64,000 bases of DNA from Ochotona curzoniae (lineage: Eukaryota; Chordata; Mammalia; Lagomorpha; Ochotonidae). The notes below the pieces were generated by a model, which saw only the letters and a list, made by a program, of their open reading frames with translations, ran no database searches and was not told the origin of the DNA. Position 1 is the first letter of the stretch. Every line of letters begins with the position of its first letter. The stretch is taken from the NCBI RefSeq assembly GCF_017591425.1, contig NW_024467121.1:16566707-16630706 (forward strand). The letters run 5' to 3'. The position numbers and the translations under genes are program-made. Shown in pieces: positions 1 to 12,721 of this stretch.

Positions 1-286
1 TAGTGTTGTGGCACAGTGAGTTAACCCCCTTGGAACACCAACACTGTGTATCAGAGGGCCGACTTGAGTCCAAAAGCCCTTGCTTCTGAACCAGCGTCCT
101 GCTAATGTGCGTGGAAAAGCAAATGAGGAAGCTCCAGGTACAAACATCCTTGCCATCCAAATGGCACTCCTGGTGCTTGTCATTGGCCTGGCCCAACTAT
201 GGTTTCTGGCATACTTAGGAAGTGAACAAGTGGCTAGAAGGAAGATTTTTTTCTGTCTCTACGACTCTGCCTTTTAATAAACAATG
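1..286 (+). mobile_element. Old C-SINE copy, cut by window start
   Basis: A diverged tRNA-derived SINE starts at the window edge with ttgtggcacagtgagttaa, followed by the ctcctggtgcttgtc and ggcctggcccaact blocks of the older C-SINE class. It ends in a ctctgccttttaataaa tail. Many substitutions mark it as old. An ORF at 80-277 lies inside it and is not a gene. Confidence 0.75.
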
Positions 287-2781
287 TTTTTCATGAAGAA
301 TTTTACATATGGGAAATTAGAAGTGCAGGCAGATGACAGCACAGAGAACAGACAGTTCAGAAATATCTGAGCAGGGCATGGATTGTTTTTGTCCTAAGTT
401 TCAAGAGCTACCTCATAACCACAAATCCAATGAATAAACAAGTTAGACAATGTAGGTAACCCATGGCAAACAATGCAGAGAATCAAAATGTCTATGTTTG
501 GATGGAGTGAAAGCAAGAAAAAGGAACTCCGTGATGGTAACAGTGTCCACTGATACTTTGTTCCGACTTTAGGACACATCCAGTGATGGGAAGTGAGTAC
601 TTCTGTTTCTCTTCAAAACTATTGTGTGTCTTCTTATTTCTACAATGTGTTTGCACTGATAACTCTAAGTAAAACCGATTAATGCATGTAAATAATCTCC
701 TTGACTAAATGAGAAAATAAAACAGCTTTTTGTCAATTGTAAATAGATCTCATCACTATATATACAGGCTTTTCAAATGGAAAAACGTTCTAGAGTTGAT
801 TCAATTCCAGTTGAGCCCCAGTCAGATTAGGTTGAGACTCCTGATGTCTTACTGGTGATGAGCTAATGCAATTAGGTGCAGAAAGCTTGTCATTTCCTTG
901 TTAATAGGCTCCTGGGCTTGCCTGCAGTTTCCTGAGCTGGAGAAGACTGTAATTCTCTTGACATCAGTTGGTTATTTATAGAAAATTGGCTCGGGAACTG
1001 CAACTTATATAAAACTGGGCTCTTTTATTTCCTGTATGAAGATGTGTTTTCTGAAAATGTGTATGTGTTAGAGTTGTACGGTACAAGTTGACATACTGCT
1101 TCCCTTTAGATCAGGTTAATATTTCGTGTTCACAAAATTGTAAGACAAGTTTTAACTCTTCAAGGGAGCTTCCCCACAAGAGGTTAGAATTGCTGTTTCT
1201 GTCTTTGCCTTGTCACCTTGGTTCTTTCTTCCCTGTTTCATATAGTTTTTACTTTGAAAGGCTAGTTTCTATTTGCCCATTTCTTACAGAATTAGGTTTA
1301 ACTTGGTTGAATGACTCACTAAGTGTGTCTGGATGGCTCTAAGTAAAGCTGACACATGCTTTTACTTTTGAGTTGCAACAGCTAACTGCTGTGATTTCTG
1401 AAGGTAAGAATTAGCATGATTGCACATCAACATTTTTCTGTGGTTTTTTTTCCTACTGGAAATTTTATTTTAATTGTGTATCCTCAGACTTAGAGACATA
1501 AACATTTTAAAACAAAGAGACTCTTAGAAAACATTGGTTTAAATATCTGTTGATTTTCTTAGCTTATGGTTGAGCATATTCATTAAACTGAAACATTTTT
1601 GCCATTAGTTTCAAAATGTTGGTTATTAGGAAGTCAGATAATCTTCTTTCAACTTTCTTGGCCAAAAATATAATATGCCTAACATCAATTAAACATTTGT
1701 TTCATTTGCATTTAGTTTCTTCTTGGAAAACTTCTGATACTGAAATTTCAAACCAATTTTGCACTATTTAATACATTTAATGTAATTTTATTTTTAGTAA
1801 TAGATCATAAAACGCATACAAATTTGAACACCCCCCTAACCTCCAGTCCTCACATTTGAAGATAAGACAGAAACTTACTTATTATTTTGTGAATATTAAT
1901 AAGATAATGCCCTTAAGACCCTTGTCACATATATAATAAGCTTTCATAAATATCTATTTCAATTCAACCTTAGAAGCATAACTAATATTTATTGTATGAT
2001 TTCTGTGATGTCTATTACTGTCTTCTCAATTGCCAGTGACCCATTGACACCCATTTTTCAAGAGTAACTCACGGTTCCATCCCTCAAAGTCCAGCTTCTG
2101 GAGCCATGTTGAAGTCTCAGGTTCTATCTCACTATCTGTGCACTCGATTCTCTTCCTTGTGCAATTGAAATAAGGGCAAGACCCAGAATTTGAATGGTCT
2201 CTGAAAAGGCGGCTATGCAGCCTTTAGTTGTTGGGCTGTTGTGAATATAAAGCACCGGGAAACCTAAGCTGCAGAGAGAGATGAATGAGGTGGAAGCAGG
2301 GTACAGAGAAGCACAGGGAAAGTATAGACCATGAGCTAATGGCTTTGTAGATTCCTAGTTTTAAAATCTCAAAGCAACTCTGAAGTGTCTAGAAGTTAGT
2401 CATTATGATTTATAAATATGACCTTAGCTCGTCCCCCAGACTTAATGATATTTCCTTTTCTGTTTGCTTGGTTTTGGCTCACGCTGATTTATAACCATTT
2501 GGTACTTACATATTTGAAATCATAAATAATCTAGCTTAGGTATTCATCAGCTAGCCAACAGATAATCTGAGCATGTGAATGTAAAGGTTTGCAGTTAGAG
2601 GAGTCAGATTTTTATTTAGACTTCACCCCTACTGATTGAATGTTTGGTGTGAAATACTTTCACATAATTCAGCTCTTAGTATTATCAACCATGAAAGTCT
2701 ATTGGATACAGTTCTTCAAAGAGACAGAACCAACAGGAAACATATGTGAGCACAGATGGAAGTGGATTTATTAGGGGAACA
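287..2781. other. Unique AT-rich DNA, no gene seen
   Basis: No repeat family, exon or RNA gene is recognised here. The block 820-1060 has a non-repeat, motif-rich texture (see findings). The segment 2695-2780 (gacagaaccaacagga, then ggatttatta) resembles part of a common eutherian interspersed repeat that I cannot name with confidence. Confidence 0.5.
820..1060. promoter_or_regulatory. Candidate conserved non-coding element
   Basis: This non-repeat block contains gctaatgcaattagg (homeodomain TAAT-type cores), a MEF2-like ttatttatag near 973-982, and ttatataaaa near 1005. Low repeat content and clustered TAAT cores are typical of developmental enhancers. Conservation cannot be tested from one sequence, so the call is inference only. 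Confidence 0.25.
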
Positions 2782-2886
2782 GGCATGTGGCACAGTGTGT
2801 CAAGCCACCATTTGGGTTGCCAAGATGACCAGTGGAAGAGATCTTTATCTGTCACTCTGCTTTTATAAATAAATCAATAAAACAAA
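2782..2886 (+). mobile_element. Internally deleted C-SINE
   Basis: The head (ggcatgtggcacagtgtg) joins almost directly to the 3' end (agatctttatctgtcactctgc, then ataaataaatcaataaaac). The central body is missing, so this is a SINE with a large internal deletion. Confidence 0.6.
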
Positions 2887-3056
2887 TTCTTATTCTCCTT
2901 GTGGTAGCAATTATGTAATGCTGCCTTCAAATCATATTTAACTGTAGATATATTCTTAGTGGCCTTTTGCTTGTGGACTTCAACAAACAGCAAATATGAG
3001 AAATCATTATTTCTTTAAACTTGATGTTTATCTTTACATCTAAGTCTTTCTCTCCC

Positions 3057-3381
3057 TTTTTTTTTAAGAAAATATTCATTTACTTACATAATTGGAAGGC
3101 CGAGTGACAGTGAGAAGGATCTATAGATACACACACACGGGCAGGCAGAGAGAATCTTCTATCCTCCACTCACTCCTCAGAACAGCTCGGCACAGGTGGT
3201 CTGAACCTCTTGCATGGCTGACAGAGGTTCAGGTACTTCCGTAGTGTGATGGGCTGCCTCCCAGGGTACATCAACAGACAGCTGCACAGGAACTAGTGTA
3301 GCCAGGACTTGAACTAGCACTCCAAGATGAGGTGTGGAAGTTCTAAGAATGATTTAACCCACTACAATACAAGGCCTGACC
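3057..3381 (-). mobile_element. Old C-SINE
   Basis: A poly-T start at 3057, then the reverse-complement C-SINE order: agagagaatcttc, ccactcactcctcag, agcaggaact-type body, gccaggacttgaactagcac (B-box region) and ttaacccactacaatacaaggcctg (A-box end). It is strongly diverged. Confidence 0.75.
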
Positions 3382-4654
3382 TAGTTCACCTTCTTCATGA
3401 ATGGGATTTTCTCTTGTTTCAATATGCTTTTTCTTCAGTGACTTCCTATTTGTACAAAATAATATCCATTTGTGGTCTTTGTATGTGTGTCCATGACTAA
3501 AAAAACAACATTTTTTTTTCATTTGGTGCTTATTCGTATAATAAATAAAAAATGAATTAAATATTGCAGTACTTTTAGCCCCATTTCTCCTATTAACTTG
3601 TACTTTAATGTTTACATTGAACTAAACTGTGGAAAACCTAAATATCTTAAGTATGGAGTTAAGTCGAGAAAATAAGAAATTTTTTTATATCAAAACGAAC
3701 CAAACCAAAGCAACAAGATAGGGGTTTCCTGCCAGTGGAAAATAAATGTATACCTTAAAGACAATTGTATGTTAAGACCCTTCAAAATGCTCTCATATTG
3801 TATATTCAAACATAGGGTTTAAAACAATTCATTGCTGAATTGGTGATTTGGATCCATTTCACATTTTCTGTACTTGACACAATTTATCATTTATTAAAGC
3901 ACAGGATAGTTCTGTTCTTGTGCAATTTAGTGTTTTAACCTGTGATTCTGATGGATATGCTTTATGTTTGAATTCACTCCCTAAAGTAATTCGAAGAATT
4001 GCTTCACAGGTCGGGTCAGGATGGTCCAGGGCCATTATTACAGTTCAAGTGCATATTTGCCTGAGTAACTTTGACTGTCCCTGAGGCCGGATGCTCAAAG
4101 GCATCCTAGTGTTGAAATGCAAGTAGAATTTAAAAAGAATTGTAGACTTTTCCTAGGTGTCCTTGGGATCTGAATTTATGAGCGCATGAGTCAGTGACCC
4201 TATTTAATCTATGAGTCTGGAAGCAAATGTTCACTCTGCATCAGAGTGTTATAAGAAACAAACTCAGACATGTGTCTACTTTTCAAAATTATAGTTTGTA
4301 ATAACTAGCAAAATGACATTCATTGTTGAGCAAGTTTTAGTTGTACATCAAGCTAAGAGAAAAATAATTTACTGCCAAATCATGAAACACATATTTTTTA
4401 TTATTTAATGTTTTATTGCTACTTAAGAGAGGAGCTACTTCCTTTAGACACAGTTATAAAAAGCATCACTGCGCCTTATTTTTTGTATACATTACACAGA
4501 AAACATGTAGAGAACAAAATTAAATTGTTTGTAAAATAGTTTAACATTGAAATCATTCAAATTGTTTTGAATCAAACTGGGACCCAGAAGCCTCTGAGGA
4601 CCCCCAAGTCTATTGCAATGCTTGCAATAAAATTGTGACCTCTATTAGAATTAC
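3382..4654. other. Unique AT-rich DNA
   Basis: I see no gene or classifiable repeat. Homopolymer runs at 3511-3520 and AT-rich stretches dominate. Confidence 0.5.
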
Positions 4655-4855
4655 TGATGCAGCCTTCCTAAATGACTGAAGTGCAATGCAAGTCTGCATG
4701 TGGATGGCAGGAACCCAACCTGGAGCGGCCATTGCCATCTCCCTGGGTTTGTATTGGAGAAAGTTGCAATCGGGGCCCAGCGGCAGGGATGGAACCATGT
4801 ACTGGTATAGGACACAGATTTAGTCCCAAGGTCACACACCTGCCCTGCTTGACAT
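4655..4855 (-). mobile_element. Degraded C-SINE fragment (older class)
   Basis: The segment catgtggatggcaggaaccc is the reverse complement of the gggttcctgccacccacatg block of older C-SINEs. It is followed by ccctgggtttgtattgg, agcggcagggatggaacca and tcccaaggtcacacacctg. Four overlapping short ORFs here come from this fossil. Confidence 0.5.
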
Positions 4856-6087
4856 TACTCTTAAAAGGTGCATTTAGAGTCAGTGAGACAAGGCTGCTTT
4901 TTTCTGACATTCTTGCAGTGAGGTGAGTGCTTTAAAGAAAGAAATTTCAGACTGATATTTACTAACATATTTACTAACATCTAGACCTAGGAAATTTGAA
5001 GAATGAACTCACATTTCGACATGATGGAATTCAATTAATATCCTGATGTGAGTCAGGAGGTAAAAATCCTTCAATACATAGTTATTAGGGCCCTCAAAAT
5101 GCACACAAGCCTAGGCCTCCTTTGGAACTTAGCAGATATTGTCCTCCTTGCATTCTTACACACTCCTCAGACAAAAATGGCGGTGCCTGTACAATGTTTA
5201 TTCAGTCTACAGTTCCTTAACAATGCTGAATTTGAACAATTAAAAACATCACTTCAAACAGCTAGTCTACTAATTAAAACACCATTGCTCTCTTGGAATG
5301 TGTAATATTCAATTAGAGTACAAATGTTAACTAAATTCTATTAGGTCATAATTTAAACACAAATTACAAACTATGTGGAATAATTACAGAGGAAACTAAG
5401 ATAAAATAGCAAGTGCCTTTTCTTTGGAAAAATGGACATGCATGGTTGGTGTTTATGGCATTCTTGGTAGCCTTGCATCTCTAATTCATTATTAGCAGAT
5501 GTTGTACAGAATGTTTTAAAATAATTCTCTTTGATTCTTTAAAAGCACAGTAATATTTCAGGAGTATAAATTGTTCCCCTTTGCTTTCTTCAACAAATGT
5601 TATTTTGAACATTGATTAATAAATATTAAATAAGTAGCTTATCATTACGTATAGCTCAATAGAACCTTAAAAAATTATTTGAGGTTCTTGGAGCTGGATA
5701 GTCAGTTTGTAAGGCTGTATTTATTTGTCACTTGAATACTTGTGCAGAATGGCTTATTTTAATAAAAGCAGCCACAGGGCTCTTGAACATGAGCCATGCA
5801 ATAAAACAAAGAAGATGGTGGTAGGTAATATACACTGTGATGAGAATATTTCCTATCCAGAGTTAAAGATTTTCATCAGCTTGGATTCTGTAAGTAGGAA
5901 TGTAAAAGGGCTTATATGGTTACTTTCAGTCCCTTTTGCTGATCTGAAAAAATTCTGTTCATGAAATTGCAAACAGGAGCTGAGAGCCTTCAATTCAGGA
6001 ACATTAAATGTTATTAAAAATAATCTCACCTCCCCTATAGTAGAATGTGCTTAGGAGATATGATAATTTTTGACAAATTATAACTTC
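4856..6087. other. Unique AT-rich DNA
   Basis: No repeat family or exon is recognised. A 12-bp unit (atttactaacat) occurs twice in tandem near 4958-4981. ORFs at 5048-5305 and 5725-5964 show no recognisable domain and are compatible with chance. Confidence 0.5.
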
Positions 6088-6142
6088 TATATATACATAT
6101 ACACATATATGTGTATATACACGTGTGTATGTGTGTGTGTAA
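6088..6142. repeat. (TA/CA/TG)n microsatellite
   Basis: Alternating purine-pyrimidine tract tatatatacatatacacata passing into gtgtgtatgtgtgtgtgt. It is partly self-complementary across its centre. Confidence 0.9.
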
Positions 6143-6880
6143 TTTCCTGGAATGCTTATTGTCAACACAATAACCTAGGATAATCTTTGGATAATCTTTG
6201 GTACAAAATTAAAAATGGCATGACATAACTTCAAAGACATCTGAAAGAACCATTGCTTCTGAAACTCTGTAATGAGAAGGAAGCAAAGGCTTTCACGCAG
6301 AAGAAAACAGAAACACATTCTTGCTCTTTCTTGCTCTTTCTTGCTCCATAACCTCTAAAACAAAAGTACCCCTGCTTTGAGTTACCAATAAACGAAGGCG
6401 TATGCATCCCTCTAGTCTCTAGTGGGTCCATTTTACTTTGCTTTTGATCAGTCGCCCTGATTACAGTTGATCACTAAGTAGGCTACTCATTACTTCTGCT
6501 CCTGTATTCCAACAGCATTCCATCAGTTTCCATCATTTTCCAAAGCTTTCCATTCCTTGACCCTTCTTTACTCTAAATTGCTGTAATTTTGGCTTCATAG
6601 AGTTTTCCTAGTAATTTTTCCTGCTGGAACACTGACCTACCACCCATTTTTAATCTGACAAGTCCTATATATTTTACCTTCAAAATATGCCCTTATCTCA
6701 TTCCCCCTTCTTCTAGTCATTTCTCATTTGAATGACTAAAATGGACATGTAATCTATTTTTATAACTGTGGTTCTTTTTTGCCCTTGCTCATTCTGACCC
6801 ATTTATTTCACTGTAGTTCTTATCCTATGGTAATTTTGCTTCCTAAATTATATTTGACCATGCCCCTGCAAATATGTTTG
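6143..6880. other. Mostly unique DNA with short tandem repeats
   Basis: A 12-bp unit (ggataatctttg) is repeated twice near 6178-6201 and a 10-bp unit (ttcttgctct) about three times near 6318-6346. No gene is seen. Confidence 0.5.
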
Positions 6881-6882
6881 GT

Positions 6883-7045
6883 TGTGGCAATTGTGAAATA
6901 TGGGTTACTACTGGCATTCCGTGGGTAGAAATCAAGGATATTGCTAAACATTCTATAATACCTAGGAGAGTAAAACAGAAAATTATCCTACCTAAAAAAA
7001 GCCACGGTGTCAAGGTGCTAGATGGGGTTGGGAACGCTTTGTTCT
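6883..7045 (+). mobile_element. MER20-like hAT-Charlie DNA transposon fossil
   Basis: The order tactactggcat, gtgggtagaaatcaaggat, attgctaaacattctataat and aaaattatcctacc follows the MER20 consensus (ctactggcatctagtgggtagag, ggatgctgctaaacatccta, gaattatccggcc). It is diverged and non-autonomous. A 101-codon ORF across it (6874-7179) is coincidental. Confidence 0.7.
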
Positions 7046-7664
7046 TCATTAACACATTCCTGCCGCCTCTCTCTTTCAAAGTAGCATCTTCTAGTATACT
7101 GAATAGCTGCTATAAAATGTTTTGTGAAGAAATATGTTGGGAAAATATATTTCATGAACTGAAGAATGTAAGTATCTGAAGTTTAGCCCACAGCAGAGTA
7201 ATAACTTGCTAAATTTTAATGAGATGACATAGCTCATACTTGGCAGGATATAGGTGTGTATATGTGGGTAATTCAAAAGAAGCAGTAATAATGAAGGTGA
7301 GTCTGGCATTAAACAACAACAAGCATGCAAATAATAACAGCTCTTATTCCCTAAAGGCTTCACCAATTCTGGTAAAATTCTTAAAACATGCCTTTTTGTT
7401 ATGGATTGAGTGACTATGGGCTATGTTTCATAATGACTCAAATAAACTACCATACAGCAGAAAAATGTGGTTTGTCCATTAACTTGTATCCATAATGATA
7501 GCCTCTTTATATTGTCAATTTGAAACATTCAATCTATTTAAGATATTTTCCAAATAAGTGATTCAAACCTGATACAGGTTTAGCACAGAAACAGAAATAT
7601 ACAACATTAGATGATAGAAAAGAGGCTACCTGTTTTAGAACGCTGCAGAAAAATTAGTAGTTAT
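7046..7664. other. Unique AT-rich DNA
   Basis: I see no gene or repeat between the MER20 fossil and the young SINE target site. Confidence 0.5.
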
Positions 7665-8022
7665 TACTGTTATTTTTAAAGATTTATTTGTATTATTTTT
7701 TTTTAATTGGAAAGGCGGATATACAGAGAGGAGGAGATACAGAGAGGAAGATCTTCCGTCCGATGATTCACTCCCCAAGTGAGCGCAATGGCTGATGCTA
7801 TGCCGATCCGAAGCCAGGAGCCTCTTCTGGGTCCCCCACCGTGGGTGCAGGGTCCCAAAGCTTTGGGCCGTCTTCGACTGCTTTCCCGGGCCACAGACAG
7901 GGAGCTGGAAGGGAAGCGGGGCTGCTGGGATAGAACCGGCGCCCATATGGAATCCCGGGGCGTGCAAGGCTAGGACCTTAACCACTTGCGCCACCGCGCC
8001 GGGCCCTACTGTTATTTTTAAA
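7665..8022 (-). mobile_element. Young full-length C-SINE with 16-bp TSD
   Basis: A nearly intact SINE lies on the minus strand between matching 16-bp target-site duplications (tactgttatttttaaa at 7665-7680 and 8007-8022). Its 3' A-rich tail reads as aaagatttatttgtattatttttttt at 7678-7706. The tRNA-like head occupies the right end, with the B-box region aaccggcgcccatatgg at 7934-7950 and gccaccgcgccgggccc at the extreme 5' end. Low divergence and many intact CpGs indicate a recent insertion. Confidence 0.95.
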
Positions 8023-8083
8023 TTATGTGCCTCAATTTATAGATACTGCTTGCCTTCCTAAAACAAGTTTTAATTAAAGCAAG

Positions 8084-8757
8084 GTTTTTTTTTTTTTATT
8101 GTTTCTTTTCTTTCCATGATATAGTTCCATAGGCTCAGGGATTTCCTTCCTCCTTCTATATCCCTCTCTCGAGTGCATTTCCCCATTTTATTAAATTAAT
8201 ACAGTCCTTCAACAACAGTCACAAATCCATAATTCTACCATTTAAGTGTATATGGCATCGTAGGTTTTAGACAATGTTAGAAAGTTCAGCTTCCTGTTAT
8301 TAAGATATATTTGACAGTTACATTGGGAGTCCATCTTTAATTCAGAAGTAGAGATGCATACTGCACTATATCTTCGCTACTCGGCATATGTGCCTCCATT
8401 TATAGCTCCTTTAAATGAATGTATGTATAGGCATGCTTACCTATAAATCTATTGATATTGTCTTTTGCATGAATATTACCTTATAACAAAGAAAACATAT
8501 AATATTTAAACTTTTGGGATTGGATTATTTCACTGAGCATGGTAGTATCATTATGCTGCAAATATTAAAGTGTCATTCTTTTTATTGGCTATGTAGTATT
8601 CCATAGAATAGATGTACCACAGGGCTTTTTAAATCCATTCCTCTTTAGATAAGTATCTGGGTTGTTTCCGTGTTTTTGCTATTTTGGATTGTTCTGCAAT
8701 AAATATAGGGATGCAGGTCATTTTCTCATATGCAGATTTTATTTCCTTGTATATATT
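8084..8757 (-). mobile_element. L1 3' end (ORF2 C-terminus plus 3'UTR), sense arm of a twin-primed copy
   Basis: Read on the minus strand, this runs from ORF2 C-terminal coding sequence (TCIPIFIAEQSKIAKT, then MEYY at complement 8592-8604) into a 3'UTR and an A tail (poly-T at 8086-8098). Part of its 3'UTR (tggactcccaatgtaactgt) matches the L1 3'UTR at 53528-53548, so both are lagomorph-type L1s. It is joined at about 8757 to upstream ORF2 sequence in the opposite direction. Confidence 0.85.
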
Positions 8758-9360
8758 GCTAGCAAACTATTAGAGGAATATATAGAAAGCACTCTACAAG
8801 GTATAGGCTTTGGTGAAGAATTCTTGGAAAAGTCACCAAAAGCAGAGGCAGTCAAAGTCAAAACAAACAAATGGGACTGTGTCAAACTAAGAAGATTCTG
8901 TACAGCGAAAGAAATGGTCAACAAAATGAAAAAGCAATGAACGGAATGGGAGAAAAATCTTTGTCCACTACATAATAGATGGGGGACTAATATCTATGAT
9001 TTCAAAGAGCCTCAGATACTCAATATAGGATATAAACAACCTTAAGAAGAAATGGGTAAAGGAAACGAGCAGGTATTTTTCAAAAGAACAAATTCAAATG
9101 GCTAATAGGTGTGAAAAAATTGCTCAGGTTCCCTAGCTATCAGTGAAACACAATGCAATACAATACAATATAAACAAAAAACGTTGCGATGAGATCCACC
9201 TAAGCCCATTGAGATTGCTTTACATTTATAAATCTAATAACAACACCTGCTGGTGGTGGAATTGGGAGACAGGAATTGTACCTCATTATTGGTGAGAGTA
9301 TAGGCTAGTAGAACCACTATGGAAGTCATATAAACCAGCAATTCCATGTCTGGGACTAGA
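8758..9360 (+). mobile_element. Inverted ORF2 arm of the same L1
   Basis: Plus-strand ORF2 C-terminal third. 8769-8937 encodes LLEEYIES, GIGFGEEFLEKSPKAEA, NKWDCVKLRRFCTAKE, the region after the reverse transcriptase domain in L1 ORF2. It continues out of frame through a tgctggtggtgga block to the equivalent of PAIPLLG near 9335-9358. It covers the ORF2 segment immediately 5' of that on the neighbouring minus-strand arm, which is the geometry of 5' inversion by twin priming. Stops and frameshifts make it non-functional. Confidence 0.85.
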
Positions 9361-9589
9361 AGCTTCTCTTCCCTTTCACCCTCCCCCTGACTGTTTTTTA
9401 CTGTTATTACAATAGTATAGTACTTTATAAGCAGTCATCAGTTCCTCAATCTGCTATTTAATTGTATCCTGACATTGTGGGTACAGACAGTGGCACAAAT
9501 CAACAAGACAAATGTTGTTTAAAAATTACTTAATTCTTTAACCCTCCCACAGTGTTTGTTTTCCCTATGAGATGTGTTATGGTATATTG
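9361..9589. other. Flank of L1, no feature
   Basis: I see no gene. A clear target-site duplication matching the sequence left of 8084 is not visible. Confidence 0.4.
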
Positions 9590-9876
9590 AAAAAGGCAGA
9601 TATACTTAAAAAGATATAGAAAAACAGAAAGGGATATCCTTTACCTTTTTACTCTTCAAATAACTTTCGAGGCCAGGGCTGCAAGGAGATTAAAGCCTGG
9701 AGACAGGAACTTGCTCCAGCTCTCCAGGTGGATGATAGGAAGCAGATACTCTAGCTGTTGTCACTGCCTCCCCAGATCTGCATTAAAAAGGATCTAGAGT
9801 CAGAATCAGGAGGGGATACTGAGAGGCTGGGGAACAAACACCACTGTATTGACTGTTAGGCTAAACAGCCAGTCCT
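9590..9876 (-). mobile_element. Old C-SINE
   Basis: The reverse-complement C-SINE order is recognisable: aaaggcagatatac tail side, agacaggaacttgctccagctctcc, and the head remnant tgttaggctaaacagcc. It is heavily diverged. Confidence 0.65.
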
Positions 9877-11630
9877 AGAGCAAACTTCAGCACGAAAAAA
9901 TTCCAGATTTGAAAGGCAGTTACCCTTGAGTGGTTTGGAGCAGAGATCAATACACTTATTTTGTAAAGAGTTGGATGTATAAACTGCCATAAACACTCAC
10001 TCCTGCTGTTACAGAGGAAAGCAGCCATATAAATATGCAAATGAATGGACAGAGTGAAGTTTTATTTACAATTACTAGTGCTGGGCAATTTTGGAATAAT
10101 GATCCTTGAGAGATATAGAATTGCTGAAGCCTCGCATCTATAAAATGGAACCACTTCCACATGTTTCTACCACATGTTAAAGTGATTCAGATAACTGTTA
10201 TAATATTACTTACCTATAACCGTGTGTAGCCATTACAGACATTAAACATAGCCATTATTTTGATAAAGGCAGGGGAAACAATGTTGAATCTATGAGACAA
10301 AATGCAGCATTGTGAGTACAGATACTGAAGGGTTACTAAGTAACAACAGGATTAGGCAGTGCTCGCCTGAATGATACTCATGCCAAAAGTTTCCTATCCA
10401 AGAGTTTTGTATCTTGAAGCTTCAGTAACTGTTTTACTGTTAGAAGAGCAGAAATTTTGAAACTACTATCTCAAGAAGTACCATAAAAAATAGTATTCTT
10501 TAAATTTTGGTAAACTTCATCATCACCCAACAGCAAAAAAAAAAAAAGGCATGTTTATTTTATAAATTATTTTCACTTTTAGTAATTATGGAACGCCTCT
10601 GTAACAGCGCATAATGAATTCCAGGCAGTTTCCAAGAATTGTTTTGCTCCTAGAGTTATGTGGATTAATTTATGTGTATTTGATTTAAAAATTAACATCA
10701 CTTTGGGGATTTCTCTATGCTCCTTCAACAATTCATGAATAAATCAACTATGTTAGGTTTTTTTGAAAACTTCATAAAAACATGAAATAGTTCTTAGCAC
10801 ATTTGCTGTTAAAAATAAACAGGAACAAAAAATGGAACTTTTCTTGTCATCGGCGATGTTTTTAAAGGAAACAAAAAGCAACAGTGCACAGGCTGTCCTC
10901 ATACTTCCCGCCATTTATCTACATGTTGCTCAATGTGGTTATGCAACTATCTCAATTTAAAACTAAAAAGAATTAATATACTTTTTACACTAAATCCATA
11001 GATGTTTTCAGTGTAGATGTCCCATGTAACTGGAAGAAGTGGTTATTTTAAAGCATTTTATTCTGTAGATTAAATCATACCCTCCATATGTAAACGTTAC
11101 AGATATACTAATTATATACAAATACCCACTTCCAAAATGTCTAGAAATCAATAAATCAGATGACATTGATTGGTGAAATGCACTATTATTTCTGTTCTTG
11201 CTTTATAGAAATGTATGTTGATATTTTGAGAACTAAATTTTCATTAAAGTTTTAGTTCATTACTTTGGGAAGTTATGGATGGAAACACAAATAGATAAAT
11301 TACACATATATGAAATATTGTATATGGTGTAAAATAAAAATGTAAAAATAATGACCTCATAAAGGAAAGTATTAGTCTCCGAGTCAGACTTCACCGAGGA
11401 TCTTTCTAAAATCCTACGTACACAACAAGCATCTCGAATTACTTTAAGATTAAGGATTTGTTCCCATGAAAACCAGTTTAACTTATTACTTCACAATGGG
11501 AGTAAACCACCAAAATCATTCACGTATGTTGACGTCACAGAGCCCTAGAAACATGAACATAGGGATTGAATCATTAATGACAATGCTGTGCTAAACTAAG
11601 TAATTAAAAAATAATTGACAAAATTTACAG
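9877..11630. other. Unique AT-rich DNA
   Basis: No exon or repeat is recognised. A poly-A run lies at 10535-10547. Confidence 0.5.

Positions 11631-11662
<32 letters not shown>
11631..11662. repeat. (GT)n microsatellite
   Basis: About 16 GT units with one GC interruption near the start. Confidence 0.95.
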
Positions 11663-12720
11663 TGGAATGGGACATTGGTTTTCATTAATTGGATACCCTA
11701 CTCTCACATTGCTTCATTTCTTATGCCATATCAATTTGAAAGTGCCTGCAATTAGAACAACTCCATTGTACCCTTTACTTGGTTAAGCTGAATGAGGAAA
11801 AATGGATATAATTCTTGGCATCTCCTAATCATGCGGTGTCATCCTTTATAGAATTCTTTGAGTAAATGATTCTCACGTGTGGAATTATGTGAGCTTTTCA
11901 GAGCAGAAATTGCCCTGAGGGCTGTATCTGGTACACTTAACAGATATAGCTGTAAGTTCTTAGAACACCATGCCTTTTAAAGTAAATTAGTAAATAGAAA
12001 AATAAGCATATGCTGTATGATTGTTTTCAAATGCTTTTTAAAAAAATACCTGAAGATATTGTGTATCCTTATAAACAGAAATTATACCCTCCACACAATC
12101 TACTTTCCTTTCCCAAGTAAATTAGCTATTTATACATAACCCATGGTTTTGGAACTAACGTTGTAGTTAGTAGTTTTTCTATATTCATGGGTTGAGTTTT
12201 ACTCATGATAGCGATGTTTTGATTTTCACACATGTCAGGAAGTAGAAGACTCAATCCTTGATCAGTATAAAACTAAAATACATGCAAAACTAGTAATTTC
12301 TACTTTTTTATTTCCACTTCCACAATTTCAGCCCTCTACGAATTAAAAGGATTTTTATTATGTCTAAGAATTATTGACAATTTCCTTACTAAGAGTTTTT
12401 AGAAGGTTTCATTTGCACCGGTGAACCCAGCTTCAAAGAATTAAGACAGTGATTCATCCAAAGAAATTTCATTAAGAACATAAATAAAATAATCTCATGA
12501 TCTTCTCGAGTGCTTCTAATTCAAAGCTTATTTTTAGTGACCTCCTCAAATGGTCCCACAGGATTTTCTTTGAAGAATTTAAAGGAAAAAAAAAAAACTT
12601 TGTAAAGTCCCATCAAAGCCCATTCAATGAGGGGGAGGGACACTTTTGTTTATTTGTTATTTGTTTTTCACTTCACTTTTTTTATTTCAAGTCTACCCAG
12701 CCATGAATTCTAGGCTTCTG
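11663..12720. other. Unique AT-rich DNA
   Basis: No gene or repeat is recognised. The 69-codon ORF at 12497-12706 has no recognisable family. Confidence 0.5.
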
Positions 12721-12721
12721 C

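Noticed and set aside
6874..7179. 101-codon ORF
   Set aside because: It overlaps a MER20 fossil and shows no domain; an open frame in AT-rich DNA by chance.
8662..8940. 92-codon ORF with LLEEYIES and FCTAKE
   Set aside because: A real coding relic, but it is an L1 ORF2 fragment crossing an inversion junction, not a host gene.
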